From assembly GCA_022606425.2 (NCBI GenBank), contig JAHDVF020001375.1, positions 434,001-498,000 of the forward strand: DNA of 64,000 nucleotides, in the 5' to 3' direction. Numbering within the stretch: position 1 is the stretch's first letter; each line of letters begins with the position of its first letter. The stretch is from Lepidostoma basale. Lineage: Eukaryota > Arthropoda > Insecta > Trichoptera > Lepidostomatidae. The notes under the pieces were generated by a model, which made no database searches, was not told the origin of the DNA, and worked only from the letters and a program-made list of their open reading frames with translations. The position numbers and the translations under genes were made by a program. Positions 20,906-31,429 of this stretch are shown in pieces.

Positions 20906-20999
20906 CATAAAAAATGTTGTATAAATCTGTAGGTGAACTAGATTTAATACAAGTATCGAAGGGCTTACAAATGTTATTCGAAATAAATCAGTAGTCTAA

Positions 21000-21235
21000 C
21001 CAGACGCAGCACTTAGCCGGCGCGCGGCGACCGCCCCTCGTGCCGGGAGTAATCACCCGGAATCATATTTAAAAACTAATATCAATTTACATAATTGTGT
21101 GGATTGCGGGGGGCCGGGGCCGGGGGCGGGGTGCAGGGCAGGGCGGGGGCGCCATTTGGCAGCTAGCGGGTCCCATTGTGATAATACGCCGGATCATTAT
21201 TACTTGCTGCGGGATTATACCGGAGCGAATTGCTC
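21000..21235. promoter_or_regulatory. GC-rich block, candidate regulatory element
   Basis: GCCGGCGCGCGGCGACCGCC near 21017 and a G-rich stretch at 21107-21150. Non-repetitive. The G-rich run could form a G-quadruplex (inference). Confidence 0.35.
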
Positions 21236-21384
21236 TATGCTGTACATGTTTTGGTTCATTTTATTAAGCATTCTACAAATATATATATATTTTTTTTCAA
21301 AAAAGGAACGAAATTTCAATTTTATTATATTTTATATACATGTATACATAGACAATACAGGTCTTCTTCTCCTTAATTAATGTT

Positions 21385-21444
21385 ATTATTTTTATTATTT
21401 TAAAATAATTATAATAATAATACTAATAATAATAGTAATACTAA

Positions 21445-21492
<48 letters not shown>

Positions 21493-21563
21493 TAATAGTA
21501 ATAATAATAATAATAATAAATAGTAATAATAATAATAAGAATAGTAATTAATATTAATATTGG

Positions 21564-21599
<36 letters not shown>

Positions 21600-21602
21600 A
21601 AA
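21385..21602. repeat. (TAA)n microsatellite, compound
   Basis: Tandem AAT units interrupted by TAGTA variants, then inverted to ATT units from about 21567. The 73-codon asparagine/tyrosine/leucine ORF on the other strand is an artefact. Confidence 0.95.
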
Positions 21603-21654
21603 AAAGACTAATATCAAGGATATACATCAATGATATTAGAATTTATTTTACAAT

Positions 21655-21770
21655 GTGAGCAGAAAATAGCTCATTATTACGAAGAAGGAATCTGGTCGTG
21701 TCCAGGCTTGAACCCATGTCCCCTGGATCAGGAGCCAAGCGTTCTATCCCCTAGACCACCACCCAGTTAT
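21655..21770 (-). repeat. tRNA-derived SINE-2 copy
   Basis: Minus-strand reading: GGTGGTCTAGGGGATAGAAC (A-box region), GGGTTCAAGCCT (B box), then CCTTCTTCG and GAGCTATTTTC. The head is tRNA-like, but the cloverleaf is imperfect. Second copy: 3650..4095. Confidence 0.6.
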
Positions 21771-21771
21771 T

Positions 21772-21990
21772 ATTATTATTGTTGTTGTTGTTATACTTAT
21801 TATTATTAGTTGAATCGCTCTATACGTCATTACAGCGCTAGTCTTATCTTATCGATGTAAAGGGAAAAGCTTTCATATTGATTCTCGAGAAATGTGATAG
21901 GTAGTTAATCTATCGCCATTTTACTGTCACATGAATACTACATCAGATCAAAAACCGTGTGATTATCACACGGCCATCGCCGGGAATCGA
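21772..21990 (-). repeat. tRNA-derived SINE-1 copy
   Basis: Reversed SINE-1: (ATT)n/(GTT)n tail, GAATCGCTCTATACGTCATT, the ATCTATCGCCATTTTACTGT body, and GCCATCGCCGGGAATCGAA at the head. It ends before the A box. Confidence 0.75.
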
Positions 21991-21992
21991 AG

Positions 21993-22110
21993 GTATATTG
22001 AAGAACCGAGAGACATACGAGTATGTCAGAAAAGAACATTGTGGCAGTACATTATTTCTGCCAACCCCATTGGTAAACGGGTGTGATGGCTAGTTAGTTA
22101 GTTAGTAACG
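21993..22110 (+). repeat. RTE-like LINE family A, 3' stub with TTAG tail
   Basis: Decayed VWRSIISAYP stretch, GGTGTGATGG-type end and (GTTA)n at 22090-22109. It directly abuts the SINE-1 copy. Confidence 0.7.
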
Positions 22111-22655
22111 ATGCAAACTATCGTTCTCCCAAGATGAAAGTAATTTCAAGAGAAGAAAAATACATCGCTGAAATTTACCAAAACATGATAAATAAGGTGT
22201 TCCACAGTGCTGTCGCCTTAAGATTTTTTATTATTGATTATTAATTTTATAAAAATTTGTGTTTGAGAACAAAGTCGAAGCTTAACCACAAATAAAAAGT
22301 GGAGTTTCCATTAATGAGATTCCATTGAAGATGCGCACTTGAGAATGTACGTACATTGTCGTGTTCACGATTATGTCGCTGTGAATACAGCCATAAAGAT
22401 GCAATGAAACCTTTATGACCGAATCTTCAGTGAACGTCGGCAATCCGCAGTAATCCCTTAATTGCTGGGGCTAGTCACCAGTCTGTATCATATAATATAT
22501 ATCATAAGTCTATACGCTGGGGTGATGGTATTTCCAGTTATAGAAACGGGATATAATTGCGTTTGAAATCTAATAGTAATTTTAACGCAAGACATTGATT
22601 TAACTTTGAGTTATAGTATTTACCATATGATATTATAATATTTACTAAGTCAGGA
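22110..22655. other. Unassigned stretch
   Basis: No gene or repeat recognised. A mildly GC-richer region at 22300-22480 could be regulatory. Confidence 0.3.
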
Positions 22656-23010
22656 TTCAAAAAACCTGCATTAGATCCATAATGACTAGCGGAATCAAAG
22701 CAAAAGCAGACACTGAAGGAATAGCAGAAGTGAAAACATTGCGAACTATCGTCGGTATAATCTTGAGAGATGGATATCTAACAGAGATATTCGCAGAACC
22801 TGCAACATGAATGCTATTGTGAAATGAAGTAGGCTGAGTAGACGATTCTGGAGGAACGACGTTGGGAGGATGGACCCAGTGAGGATACCTAAGATCACGA
22901 TGCACGAGACTCCAGATGGCCGTCAACCACCAGGAAGAACACCAAAAAGACGTCTTCATCATAGGATCAAAATTGATATCCTGTCTTAATGGATCGCCAG
23001 ATTTACAGAA
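22655..23010 (+). pseudogene. LINE C-terminal fragment, decayed
   Basis: Decayed frames: GIAEVKTLRTIVGIILRDG, LSRRFWRNDVGRMD and PDGRQPPGRTPKRR. Related to 46865..47150 (GVAEVRTLRNRI). RTE-like post-RT tail with stops. Confidence 0.55.
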
Positions 23011-23089
23011 AGAATAAGAATAATACGAAGATTATTTAGAATATGAATTGTATTATTGATGGTTGAGATATTAGTTTTGGTAAACTCCA

Positions 23090-23345
23090 TTATTAATTGT
23101 TAAACTCCGTTATTAATTTATAATAAAAAACACGATTAATTTATAATAGTAAACACGATTGGTTAGTGCATTTACTTGGATTTAATTTATATAAATTGTA
23201 ACAAATTTGTTTCACCTTGCGCGGGCATTCTCAAAAAGTTTGAGAATGCCCTCGCAAGGCGAAACAAATTTGTCACAATTTATATAATTTATATAAATTA
23301 AATCCAAGTAAAACTACTAAACAATTGTGTTTAGGTACTATTATA
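23090..23345. mobile_element. Fold-back element, hammerhead-like relic
   Basis: The arms pair from ATTTAATTTATATAAATTGT through GTTTCACCTTGCG to the centre at about 23234. The plus arm reads TTGAGAA, helix II GCC/GGC, and GAAA followed by the palindrome ACAAATTTGT and C. The core box has the same two changes as hairpin family H (UUGANAA for CUGANGA). Confidence 0.6.
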
Positions 23346-23774
23346 AATGAATATAAATTGTCTTTGTTATTTTTAAAAATAAAGCGTATAGCGTTAACAC
23401 TCCCTCCATTGTTATTTTGGAAGAACAAATATGCATAAGTTGTAAAAAAAAATCTATGTGTTTATTCAGTAATTTTAAATAAAAATATACTTCAGGAAAA
23501 ATACGTTATTTGTTATTAATTTTTGTTTGAAGGGAACTGCGTGAATCTGTATAAATGTAATGAATAAATTCTAATAATTTCTTCTATATTTGTCGTCACT
23601 TTGTGTTTTGGATTCACATTTGAATTAATTGAAACGCACTTTGTATTATCGCAATACATTTTTTTTTAATTTGTGCACAGTAGAAAGACCGAAACATGTC
23701 CCAAATTATAAAAAAATAAAGTGATTTACTAATACAAAATGTTAAAATTTAATCAAATTTTATTAATCTATAAT

Positions 23775-24140
23775 TATAGAATCTCAAATGCTAATATAAG
23801 AAAGGAATGTAGAGCGAAAGAAGGTATTATGAACAAAATTATGAAAGGATCGCTGCGTTGGTTCGGACATATGGAACGCATGGATGGAGAAAGGATGGTT
23901 AAAAAAGTATACGTTAACGATAATAATGGAGTACGGAGTCGAGTAGACCGAGGAAAACATGGCATGACCAAATTAATAAAATTTTAAAGGTTGGTCATGT
24001 TAGAAGCCGGAAGAATCGACGTGCGTGTATGACTCGCTGTATGAATGTGGAGGAAGCTAGAGCTAGCTCTGCCTACCCCTGCAGGGAAACGGCGTGATTG
24101 TTGATTGTTTGATGTTGTTGTTGTTGTTGTTATTAAATTG
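23775..24140 (+). pseudogene. RTE-like LINE family A variant, C-terminal fragment
   Basis: SNANIRKECRAKEGIMNKIM, GSLRWFGHMERMDGERMVKK, then a frameshift near 23945 and decayed SRKNRRACMTRCMNVEEA. The tail is (TTG)n at 24095-24131, not TTAG, so it marks a subfamily (compare 54260..54570). Confidence 0.75.
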
Positions 24141-24199
24141 AAAAACATGAAAAATTACGAAAGATTCATTAATAAAGTACTTGACTGTATGAGATATTG

Positions 24200-24410
24200 A
24201 ATGGTCTTGCCAACCCCTGCCTTTAATTCAGGGCTATCACCGCAGCGGATATTACGTAGAGAATGGAGGACAGTCCTCCGGTATTTTGACAATAAGGTCT
24301 GCTAATGGCGCTGCATTCAGTGGCATGACTGTACGAATTGTTTTGGACGCGGCGCGGGGCAAGGAATTTAATTTGTATGGCAGTAATATGCGGACAAGTG
24401 TTGCTTACAC
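24200..24410. promoter_or_regulatory. GC-richer block, candidate regulatory element
   Basis: Non-repetitive; includes GCTAATGGCGCTGCATTC and GACGCGGCGCGGGGC. No ORF with a domain. Confidence 0.3.
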
Positions 24411-24505
24411 TCACAAGATTTGCTTTAATAAAGAAATGTACTTCGAAAATATAATTTATCTGATAAATATACTTTCATTCTAAAAACTTTTTAATAAGCA
24501 ATTAA

Positions 24506-24768
24506 ACTTTGATAAGAAGCCATTACTTGGTGGTTTGTAATTAAACACTTTTTTTAAATATACTTGGTATGCAACCACTTAATTATGTGAGGATGCGGGC
24601 CTACCGGTTTCGCTCTATGCGAGCTGCGTCAGGGTTTGACACATACTGACTCAGTATGTGTCAAGCCCTGACGAAGCTCGCATAGAGCGAAACCGGTAGG
24701 CCCGCATCCTCACATAATAAAATGGTTGCATACCAAGTATATTAAAAAATGTGTTTAATTAAGTGTTA
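24506..24768. mobile_element. Hammerhead-bearing fold-back element with 13-bp target duplication
   Basis: The direct repeat AATAAGCAATTAA flanks it at 24493-24505 and 24769-24781. The arms pair almost perfectly from TTAAACAC (24541) and GTGTTTAA inwards to a centre near 24650. The right arm carries a complete plus-strand hammerhead. The left-arm equivalent has CTGACGC and a weakened helix I. No coding capacity. A long target duplication suggests insertion by retrotransposition. Confidence 0.75.
24655..24716 (+). ncRNA. Type I hammerhead ribozyme, complete motif
   Basis: Distal helix I TATGTG (24655-24660) pairs with CACATA (24711-24716), with an internal loop TCAA/CCGCATCCT. Proximal helix I is GCC (24665-24667) with GGC (24699-24701). 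CTGACGA is at 24668-24674; helix II GCTC/GAGC at 24676-24679 and 24685-24688; GAAA at 24689-24692; palindromic ACCGGT and then A. Predicted cleavage is after A24698 (GUA). This meets every core requirement. The mini-helix III palindrome suggests cleavage as a dimer. Confidence 0.8.
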
Positions 24769-25106
24769 AATAAGCAATTAATTTGTAATTTCAGCAATTA
24801 ATTTGAATAACTTTTGAAAAACACTTCTACCCATTTTTTTTTACAAACTTGATTCGGACTGTATGTGTCTTTGTGCGGTATAAACATTTTAATTGATACA
24901 AAATCGTTTCTTATATACTAAGTAAAATCGGCAGATTTAAAGGCTAAAGATAATGGGAACACATCATTGGACTCAAAGGTAACTTTATTTGGATATTCAT
25001 AACAATTTCTTTATTTATGAGTTATTCTTAAATGTTTTTTTTTTTTAATTAAGATTATTTAAAGGTTATGTTCCTATTATGAAATTAAACAAATGATATT
25101 ATTACT

Positions 25107-25311
25107 GTTAAAATTTAAAACACTGTTATAATATAACAATTTCATTTTATTCACTGAGAGGGTGGCGACTCGTTGGCGTCATCAGGTGTTACAAAAAACC
25201 AGTTTATTGTAACACCTGATGATGCCAACATCGGTTGGCGAAACAGCTGTCGCGACACTCTCAGTGAATAAAATGAAATTGTGATATTATAACAATGTTT
25301 TAAATTTTAAC
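25107..25311. mobile_element. Fold-back element with hammerhead core (CCAAC family)
   Basis: Outer arms GTTAAAATTTAAAACA and TGTTTTAAATTTTAAC pair, as do TTTTATTCACTGAGAG and CTCTCAGTGAATAAAA. The left arm has lost half of its ribozyme; the right arm keeps the whole core. Confidence 0.7.
25216..25251 (+). ncRNA. Hammerhead core, helix II covariant with 8015..8079
   Basis: CTGATGA (25216-25222), helix II GCCAAC/GTTGGC (25224-25229 and 25234-25239), GAAA (25240-25243), palindromic ACAGCTGT and C, with cleavage expected after 25251. Helix II differs from the copies at 7.5-8.1 kb at compensating positions (GTCAAC/GTTGAT and GTCAAC/GTTGAC). A distal helix I is not obvious here, so this copy may be inactive. 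Confidence 0.6.
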
Positions 25312-25679
25312 AATAATAATGTTAAAGTGTTTCGGCCAAAACAATGGACTAAATGACATTTTAAATAATGTAGTTTTTTTCATATCTGTACATCTTTTGT
25401 GCTCTTTTATTACACGTATTAAATTAAAGTTGTGCATTGTTTCATCAAGTTATTTAAATCAACGCTTTTATTAAAATTATTAATACTTATACAATCTATA
25501 TCTTTACGTTTTACAATTGTACCACTTTCAATTCAGTGTTTATAAGAACTGTGTTATTTTTTAAACTCTAAGTTTGAGGTATAATAACACATGATAAGTT
25601 AGCGATTTTTTTGAGTCAATAAATAAACTGATAAACTGATAAGGCTTGGATTATTTCTAAGTTAATATAATTAGGAAAT

Positions 25680-25870
25680 TGAAAAACTTTGTATAATCCA
25701 CTATTTAATAAAAAATATTTGAAAACACGACATGTTTCGGAGGATATATAATCTTCAGGTTATATATAACTTTGCCTTATTATATACGAGTAGTTATATA
25801 TCTTGATGTTGGAGGTATCCTCCGAAACATATCGTGATTTTAATATTTTTTATTAAATATTTCTATGTTT
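25680..25870. mobile_element. Fold-back element, GGAGG hammerhead family, both arms decayed
   Basis: Arms ATTTAATAAAAAATATTT and AATATTTTTTATTAAAT flank two inverted ribozyme copies. The minus copy keeps CTGAAGA and GAAACATGTC but lost the 5' side of helix II. The plus copy keeps helix II GGAGG/CCTCC but has CTTGATGT. Same family as 61985..62300, including the flank GAAAAACTTTGT. Confidence 0.65.
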
Positions 25871-25919
25871 TTTAGCAATATATTTTGCAATTTGTACTGC
25901 ATTCAAATAGTTGTTCATT

Positions 25920-26255
25920 TACTTATTTGGGTGGATATGCGTAATTACAGTTATACATATTCGCACAATATATTTGTCGAAGCGGAATCAGCTCACATTA
26001 ACGCAATAACCTGGTTATTAGATAACTACCGGCTGTAATAAGGCACGATAATACATATTCCAGATTTCTGGTATCGGGCAACCTTGCCGGATTGAGTTAG
26101 GGATGAAATACGGCAATGATAATTAAAGGCGTTACACTAATTTGACGGGAGAACGTTGATGGACCGCCCGACGACAGGGAGGCGGGGGTACGAAATGACG
26201 GAAACTTCTCGAATTAATCTGACTTATACAAATAAGTTTATTATAGGGAGTAATT
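25920..26255. promoter_or_regulatory. GC-richer block, candidate regulatory element
   Basis: Non-repetitive block with GGATTGAGTTAGGGATG and GACCGCCCGACGACAGGGAGG; no ORF with a domain. Confidence 0.3.
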
Positions 26256-26339
26256 AATAGAGCTATTTATTATTAAATCAAGATATTTCCATTTATTTCA
26301 ATAACATAAAGTATGATCGCCAAGTTAGATTTGTAACAA

Positions 26340-26560
26340 TTATTATGAATAATTAATACGAATGAAAACGCCTGTTTTCTAGAAGTTTTATTATATTTTA
26401 TGTAAATGACATTTTTCGCCTGTTTAAGATATTTAATAATACCTTAGATAGGTGAATCATGTCATTCACATAAAATATAATAAAACTTCTAGAAATCAGA
26501 CGTTTCCGTTCGTATTAATTATTTTATGTGGTGTTTTACATCATCAAACAAATACACCTA
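26340..26560. repeat. Hairpin family H, complete copy
   Basis: AATTAATACGAATGAAAACG at the left, the complement TTTCCGTTCGTATTAATTAT at the right, and the TTTTATTATATTTTATGT and complement arms. The core is diverged (GGTGAATCATGTC). A second half copy lies at 26585-26640. Confidence 0.7.
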
Positions 26561-27400
26561 TAATATATTATACAACAAGTTTGATTACAAATGAAAACGT
26601 ATGTTTTCTAGTAGTTATATAATATTTGATGGGAGATGACATTGGGAATGGTTGAATAATAACCAGATGATTATAATTTTATAAAAAAGAAATTTATACT
26701 TCAGAAAGTGTAGATACATGTAAATGAAGAACAATTTCAATTTTAAATAGGTAAGTACTTGTTAAAAATATAAAAATGGTATTTTTCATTGCTAGCAATA
26801 TAAACACAACATTTTCCATTCGTTTTGATGTACAGCAAAATTTTGTACAGAATTTTCATTGAAATGACATGCAGAAAGAAACATGCAAGAGAACTAGCAG
26901 GTAAGGCAGTGTGTAGGTGTATCTCACGTAATTGACACAAGTCTGTCAGAACTTGTGAAGGCGGTGAGCGGTAGGATGTGAGTGTAGAAATCTTCCCGGT
27001 CCTTTGTAGGCATTTCACTTTGTTATATTTTTGATTTTCTCATCTTTATCTGAAGCACGTCTCTTAGCAAGAAATTTCGATTTAATAACATACTTGCGAA
27101 TTGATTATAAAAATCATTTGAAATAAAATTGAAAAAAATAATAATCACTTGATGAACGATATATACGATTACGTAGAGATATGTGATATTAAAATGTTAA
27201 ATAAAATTATTTTGTACTAAAATATATTTTTTAATTTTTTCGATAATTTTTTCAGTAATGTTAGTGGATTTGTTAGATATTGGACGGATAGTTTCATTTT
27301 GATAATTTGATCTTTAACGGATACACGTTGGTCTATTCTCTTGAGCGGTTGTCAAAGTATAATATAAGGATTAATATAAGTTATTAATAAAATAAATACA

Positions 27401-27618
<218 letters not shown>

Positions 27619-27623
27619 TTATT

Positions 27624-27651
27624 TTTCGTCAACCTATGTTGACATCATCAG
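27624..27651 (-). ncRNA. Truncated hammerhead core next to (TA)n
   Basis: Minus strand: CTGATGA (27645-27651), helix II GTCAAC/GTTGAC with loop ATAG, GAAA (27624-27627). The helix III palindrome and cleavage triplet are deleted and replaced by AT-rich sequence running into the TA repeat. Helix II is fully Watson-Crick here, a third covariant version of this helix. Confidence 0.55.
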
Positions 27652-28069
27652 GTGTTACAATTGTATATAAAAAAAAAAGTTGTTTAATTTAACAGTTTAT
27701 AATGTTAAAGTATCATAGTGTTTTGGCCAAAACAATGGACTAAAGAACTAATATAGTATGAATACAAAAATACATATATTTTTACATTCTTATTTAAAAA
27801 TGGAATGCTGATTTTAAAATGCATATTCCACACGTGGTATTTGTAAGAGCAGAAAAATATTTCGTTGACATTTCACATTTAATTTTGTATTATAGAATAT
27901 TATATAAATAAGGGAGACATTTTCAAATTATTTTAAATAACAAGAGAAAAAATTTCTTTTTAATTTTACTAGATTATTTTTATAACACTACTATTGCTAA
28001 ATTATGACTATATTCATGTACTTGAACTAAGAAAATACTTAAAGGTATGTAAATAATCCTTCTCAAGTG

Positions 28070-28270
28070 TTTATAAATATCTCTTCTTCTTCTGGTGTCA
28101 TGTTTGGACCCTCCAACGTTGGCGATCACTGTAGTGAAAGCATCTCTGTCTTGTGCTACCTAGAACAGGTTCTCAACCTTGCTCATTATTGTCCACTCTC
28201 TTATATTTTGCAGCCAGAACAACTGCTTTCTACCAACTCCCCGACGTTCCTATATTTTACCCATGATTAT
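28070..28270 (-). pseudogene. LINE family C, C-terminal fragment
   Basis: The minus reading gives a decayed SGCKI.REW, VENLF, AQDRDAFTTVIANVGG series, then GAAGAAGAAG. Same stretch as at 10120-10262 and 42930..43065. Confidence 0.6.
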
Positions 28271-28397
28271 CAGCCGAAGGAAGTGTTATCTTTCTCTTAT
28301 TAGTACATGACTCAGATTCAATATTTATAATCTTAATAATATCTGTTCAAATTGATCATATTTGAAAACAATTATATAATATTTTTAATATGTATCT

Positions 28398-28459
28398 TTA
28401 AAATATGTATAACTGAAGAAGGAATGGTTATCCGAAACATGTCTGATATGTTATTTTAA
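28398..28459 (+). ncRNA. Type I hammerhead-like motif (weak helix II)
   Basis: TTAAAAT (28398-28404) can pair with ATTTTAA (28453-28459). CTGAAGA is at 28413-28419; helix II only GGA/TCC (28421-28423 and 28431-28433); GAAA at 28434-28437; palindromic ACATGT and C at 28443. No proximal helix I can be drawn. Core boxes are intact; folding is doubtful. Confidence 0.4.
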
Positions 28460-28574
28460 TAGTGTTTTTTATACAAAGCATATAGAAAAAAAAGACGCAT
28501 ATAATTTTAACTGAATAATTTGTTTTTCTTAAATCATGTAAAAATCAGTATCACTACATTAAATCATTTCAGTA

Positions 28575-28865
28575 AATACATGACTGTTGTGTGGGGCTGG
28601 TTCCAGGGCCGGCTCGGCGCCGTTCGGGCCTAGATTTTCGCAGGAGTGTGAAGCGAATTCCCGGGGGTCGTTAGGAGTGCGAGTTCTGCGTGAATCATAA
28701 TAAAGCCGTTTCGGTCTGTACGTGGCCGAGCGCCAGCCGACCCCCGCCGCACCTGCCCGCCCTCGGCCGATAGATACTCGCCGGTGTGTGCCGAACAAGT
28801 TAGAGATTGCCGGGAACTTGGGCCAATCTTTGGAAACGGTATCGGAATCTTAAGAGAGCCAAAGT
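28575..28865. promoter_or_regulatory. GC-rich block, candidate regulatory element
   Basis: Non-repetitive block with GGCCGGCTCGGCGCCG and CGACCCCCGCCGCACC patches, plus GAATCATAATAAAGCCG. Overlapping ORFs lack domains. Confidence 0.35.
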
Positions 28866-29084
28866 CGTGATTTGCTTATCATTTTATCTCTGTATCTTAT
28901 GTGTGCACATGTTCCATCAATAGATATTTAATATAATATAATTATATAATAATAAAATTGATGAATTATAGAGCGCCATTTTTATGAATTCATCATTTCA
29001 AGAATGCTGTGTAAAAATGCTCCATTTTATGAACTGGTTAAAAATAAACGTAAAGGTATTTATTTATTGTTTCTTGAACAATGA

Positions 29085-29280
29085 TGTAAAACTACATACT
29101 GAATAATTAATACGAGTGAAAACGTCAGTTTTCTAGAAGTTTTATTATATTTTATGGGAATGACATGTTTCGCCCTTCTAAGGCTTTATCAAACATTTGA
29201 TAATGCCTTAGAAGGGCGAAACATGTCATTCCCATAAAATTTAATAAAACTTCTAGAAAACTGACGTATTTAGTATAAGG
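29085..29280. repeat. Hairpin family H, best-preserved copy
   Basis: Arms of about 85 bp pair almost perfectly: GTCAGTTTTCTAGAAGTTTT, TATTTTATGGGAATGACATG, TTTCGCCCTTCTAAGGC and their complements. The plus arm reads TTGATAA (29197-29203), helix II GCCTT/AGGGC, GAAACATGTC. It resembles a hammerhead with two core changes (CUGANGA to UUGANAA) and no upstream helix I strand. More than ten relatives in the window. Confidence 0.75.
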
Positions 29281-29499
29281 GCTGTACTAGATCCAGTTTG
29301 ATCAACATTTATATCTGGATTAAATATTTGTTTATTTTTTAATTTATGTCTCTACAAATTAAATATTTGTTTATTTTTTAATGAAAAGATGCGATTTGAG
29401 TCTCGATCATAATGACGGGTTCTCAAGGCACTTGAAGGCTGAAGTTCACTAAATTAGTTACTTAATTTTTCTGATTAATACATAAAACTAATTTTTATA

Positions 29500-29690
29500 C
29501 CGATTATCCGAAGAAGTAGGCAGAAAGGATAGACGTCCACAACAATCTATATACTTTATTCACATCCTTAAGATTCGTTTAACATGAAAGTCGATTTTGC
29601 CACTTAGACGACTGTGTGTGATTTGATCCTTTCACGTTTTTCTCGGATTATCTAGATTTAAAGCACCATTTACATCGTATAAGTATACTC
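29500..29690 (-). repeat. RTE-like LINE family A, 3' fragment
   Basis: Decayed complement of the terminal coding region (GTAGGCAGAAAGGATAGACG, then GTGATTTGATCCTTTCACG). Confidence 0.5.
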
Positions 29691-29809
29691 TCTCCATCAT
29701 TCATAAATTATTAATTATTTTATGTTTCCATAAAAATATTTTACCGTTAAATATTTTCGATAAAATTAACGATTTTATTGATAAATGTAACTAAGACACA
29801 CTTTACAAA

Positions 29810-30150
29810 ATGTACCCCAGTGTGGTGGCTTTGTTCCTAACCCCTTCTGTTTATAAATCCATTGTTATTGGTGGTGTTATTATTTCTGATCCGGTGCACT
29901 TTTCGTCACCGTTTTGGTCCGAAATCAAGCGGCGCATGTGCGAGTATTGCGTCCTTGTTATTACGGCGCACATGTTCCGTGCACTTAGCACCTCGGCTTG
30001 TTATTCCTCTCCTCCAGACCCGTGTACCCGAAGTGAATTACAACCGAGGAAAATTGGATTCCGCCTGTAACAGTATCCAACAGTCGGTGGCTCGGGTTGC
30101 TAATCTCTTCCACTTTTTAATATCCATCCAGAATTATTCATATAGGGGAG
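29810..30150. promoter_or_regulatory. GC-richer block, candidate regulatory element
   Basis: Non-repetitive. Two overlapping ORFs of 86 and 100 codons in different frames contradict each other and have no domain. Confidence 0.3.
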
Positions 30151-30289
30151 GGAAAACCTGTTAGACGCCTTTGTTGTAGCGTCTGTCTGTGTACGTGGGC
30201 TTGCCTATGTGTAGGCGTGGACTCAACTGCTACTGTTGTTGCGCTTTTGGGAGTTGTTGATTTTTATTTGTTGCCTCGTATGCGAAAAC

Positions 30290-31040
30290 CTTTATGACTA
30301 TGTGAGTAAAATAGTATCATTAAAAGTGGGTACCGTTTATTGCATAGAAAATTATAATTTGGGAGATATGTTTGTTATTTTAGATACATGAAATAAAACA
30401 TCACACTTTCGTATCAAATTAATTTGTTGTGTTACATTTCTTAAATACATAAAAACAAGTAAAAAATATATTTTGTATTGTAAATGACAAATTGTTTTAG
30501 GACAAGATTCGATTAGGCTACTTATTGTACAAAAAAAATAAATATTCAATGGATCAAAACTAACTATATGTATATGTTTGTTACAACCTGGTAAAGCTCA
30601 AGAACGTATATTAGGTATTATTATAATACAAAATACAAATATGTACAATTGTTTTAATTAATCTTAAAGGAAACATAAGATGCAACAAAATCATGTTCCT
30701 CGTGATGGAATAAATTTGTACTATTTGCGAGCCCACGATTTTTTTAAATATCACAAACTAAAAAGCATACAATGAAAAAAAGTTTAAATAAAATACAAAT
30801 TATTTAATTTAATAAGGTGGAGTTTAACAGAGGGAGCAACTAAGAACAGCAGATTTTAATAAATTTAATAATAATTATATTGTAAATTTGTTCTTTCTTT
30901 GTAACAACATTTTATTGAAATAATTAAAATAAAGTGTTATTTCAAAGAAAGAAAAATTATATTATAATGAATCCGCAACACAAAACAATGGTGAATAAAG
31001 AAATAAATAATGATAATCGTTGATAATTTCGATTATCTGC
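30290..31040. other. AT-rich stretch, nothing recognised
   Basis: No gene. A palindromic patch at about 30893-30960 (TTCTTTCTTTGTAACAAC and ATTTCAAAGAAAGAA) is a decayed hairpin. Confidence 0.4.
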
Positions 31041-31425
31041 GTAACAAAGTTTTCAACCATTGTGTCTTGTCAGTCATAACATATGGAGCTGAAACGTGGA
31101 CATTGTATTCAAATTCCAAGTCGATCAGCGTGCACTGAAAAAAGCCATGCTTGAAACCAAGCGGACTGAGGTAGTTCTAAAGATACTAGCTGACGTTACG
31201 GTAGGCTGGCCATATCTGTCGAAGAACTGATAGACGATAGGGAAGATGGGTTCTTGGGTGGACACCGTGCACAGGGTTCTATAGAGTTGGACGTCTCACT
31301 ACTTGCTGGACCGACGATATCGTTAGAATTGCTGGAGGTGGATGGATAAAAGTTGCAATGATTAGAGCGCAGTGGCGTGCTTTGAGAGAGGCCTACGTTC
31401 AACTGATAACTAAGTAAGTAAGTGT
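31040..31425 (+). pseudogene. LINE C-terminal fragment, decayed
   Basis: NHCVLSVITYGAETWTLYS in one frame. Later frames carry GHRAQGSIELDVSLLAG and, in another frame, RVGRLTTCWTDDIVRIAGG. The ITYGAETWTL and GRxxxRWTDDIxRIAG motifs are typical of the RTE-like LINE tail. The second half resembles 42285..42455. Confidence 0.65.
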
Positions 31426-31429
31426 AATA

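Noticed and set aside
21409..21630. 73-codon Asn/Tyr/Leu ORF
   Set aside because: It is a translation of the (TAA)n microsatellite.
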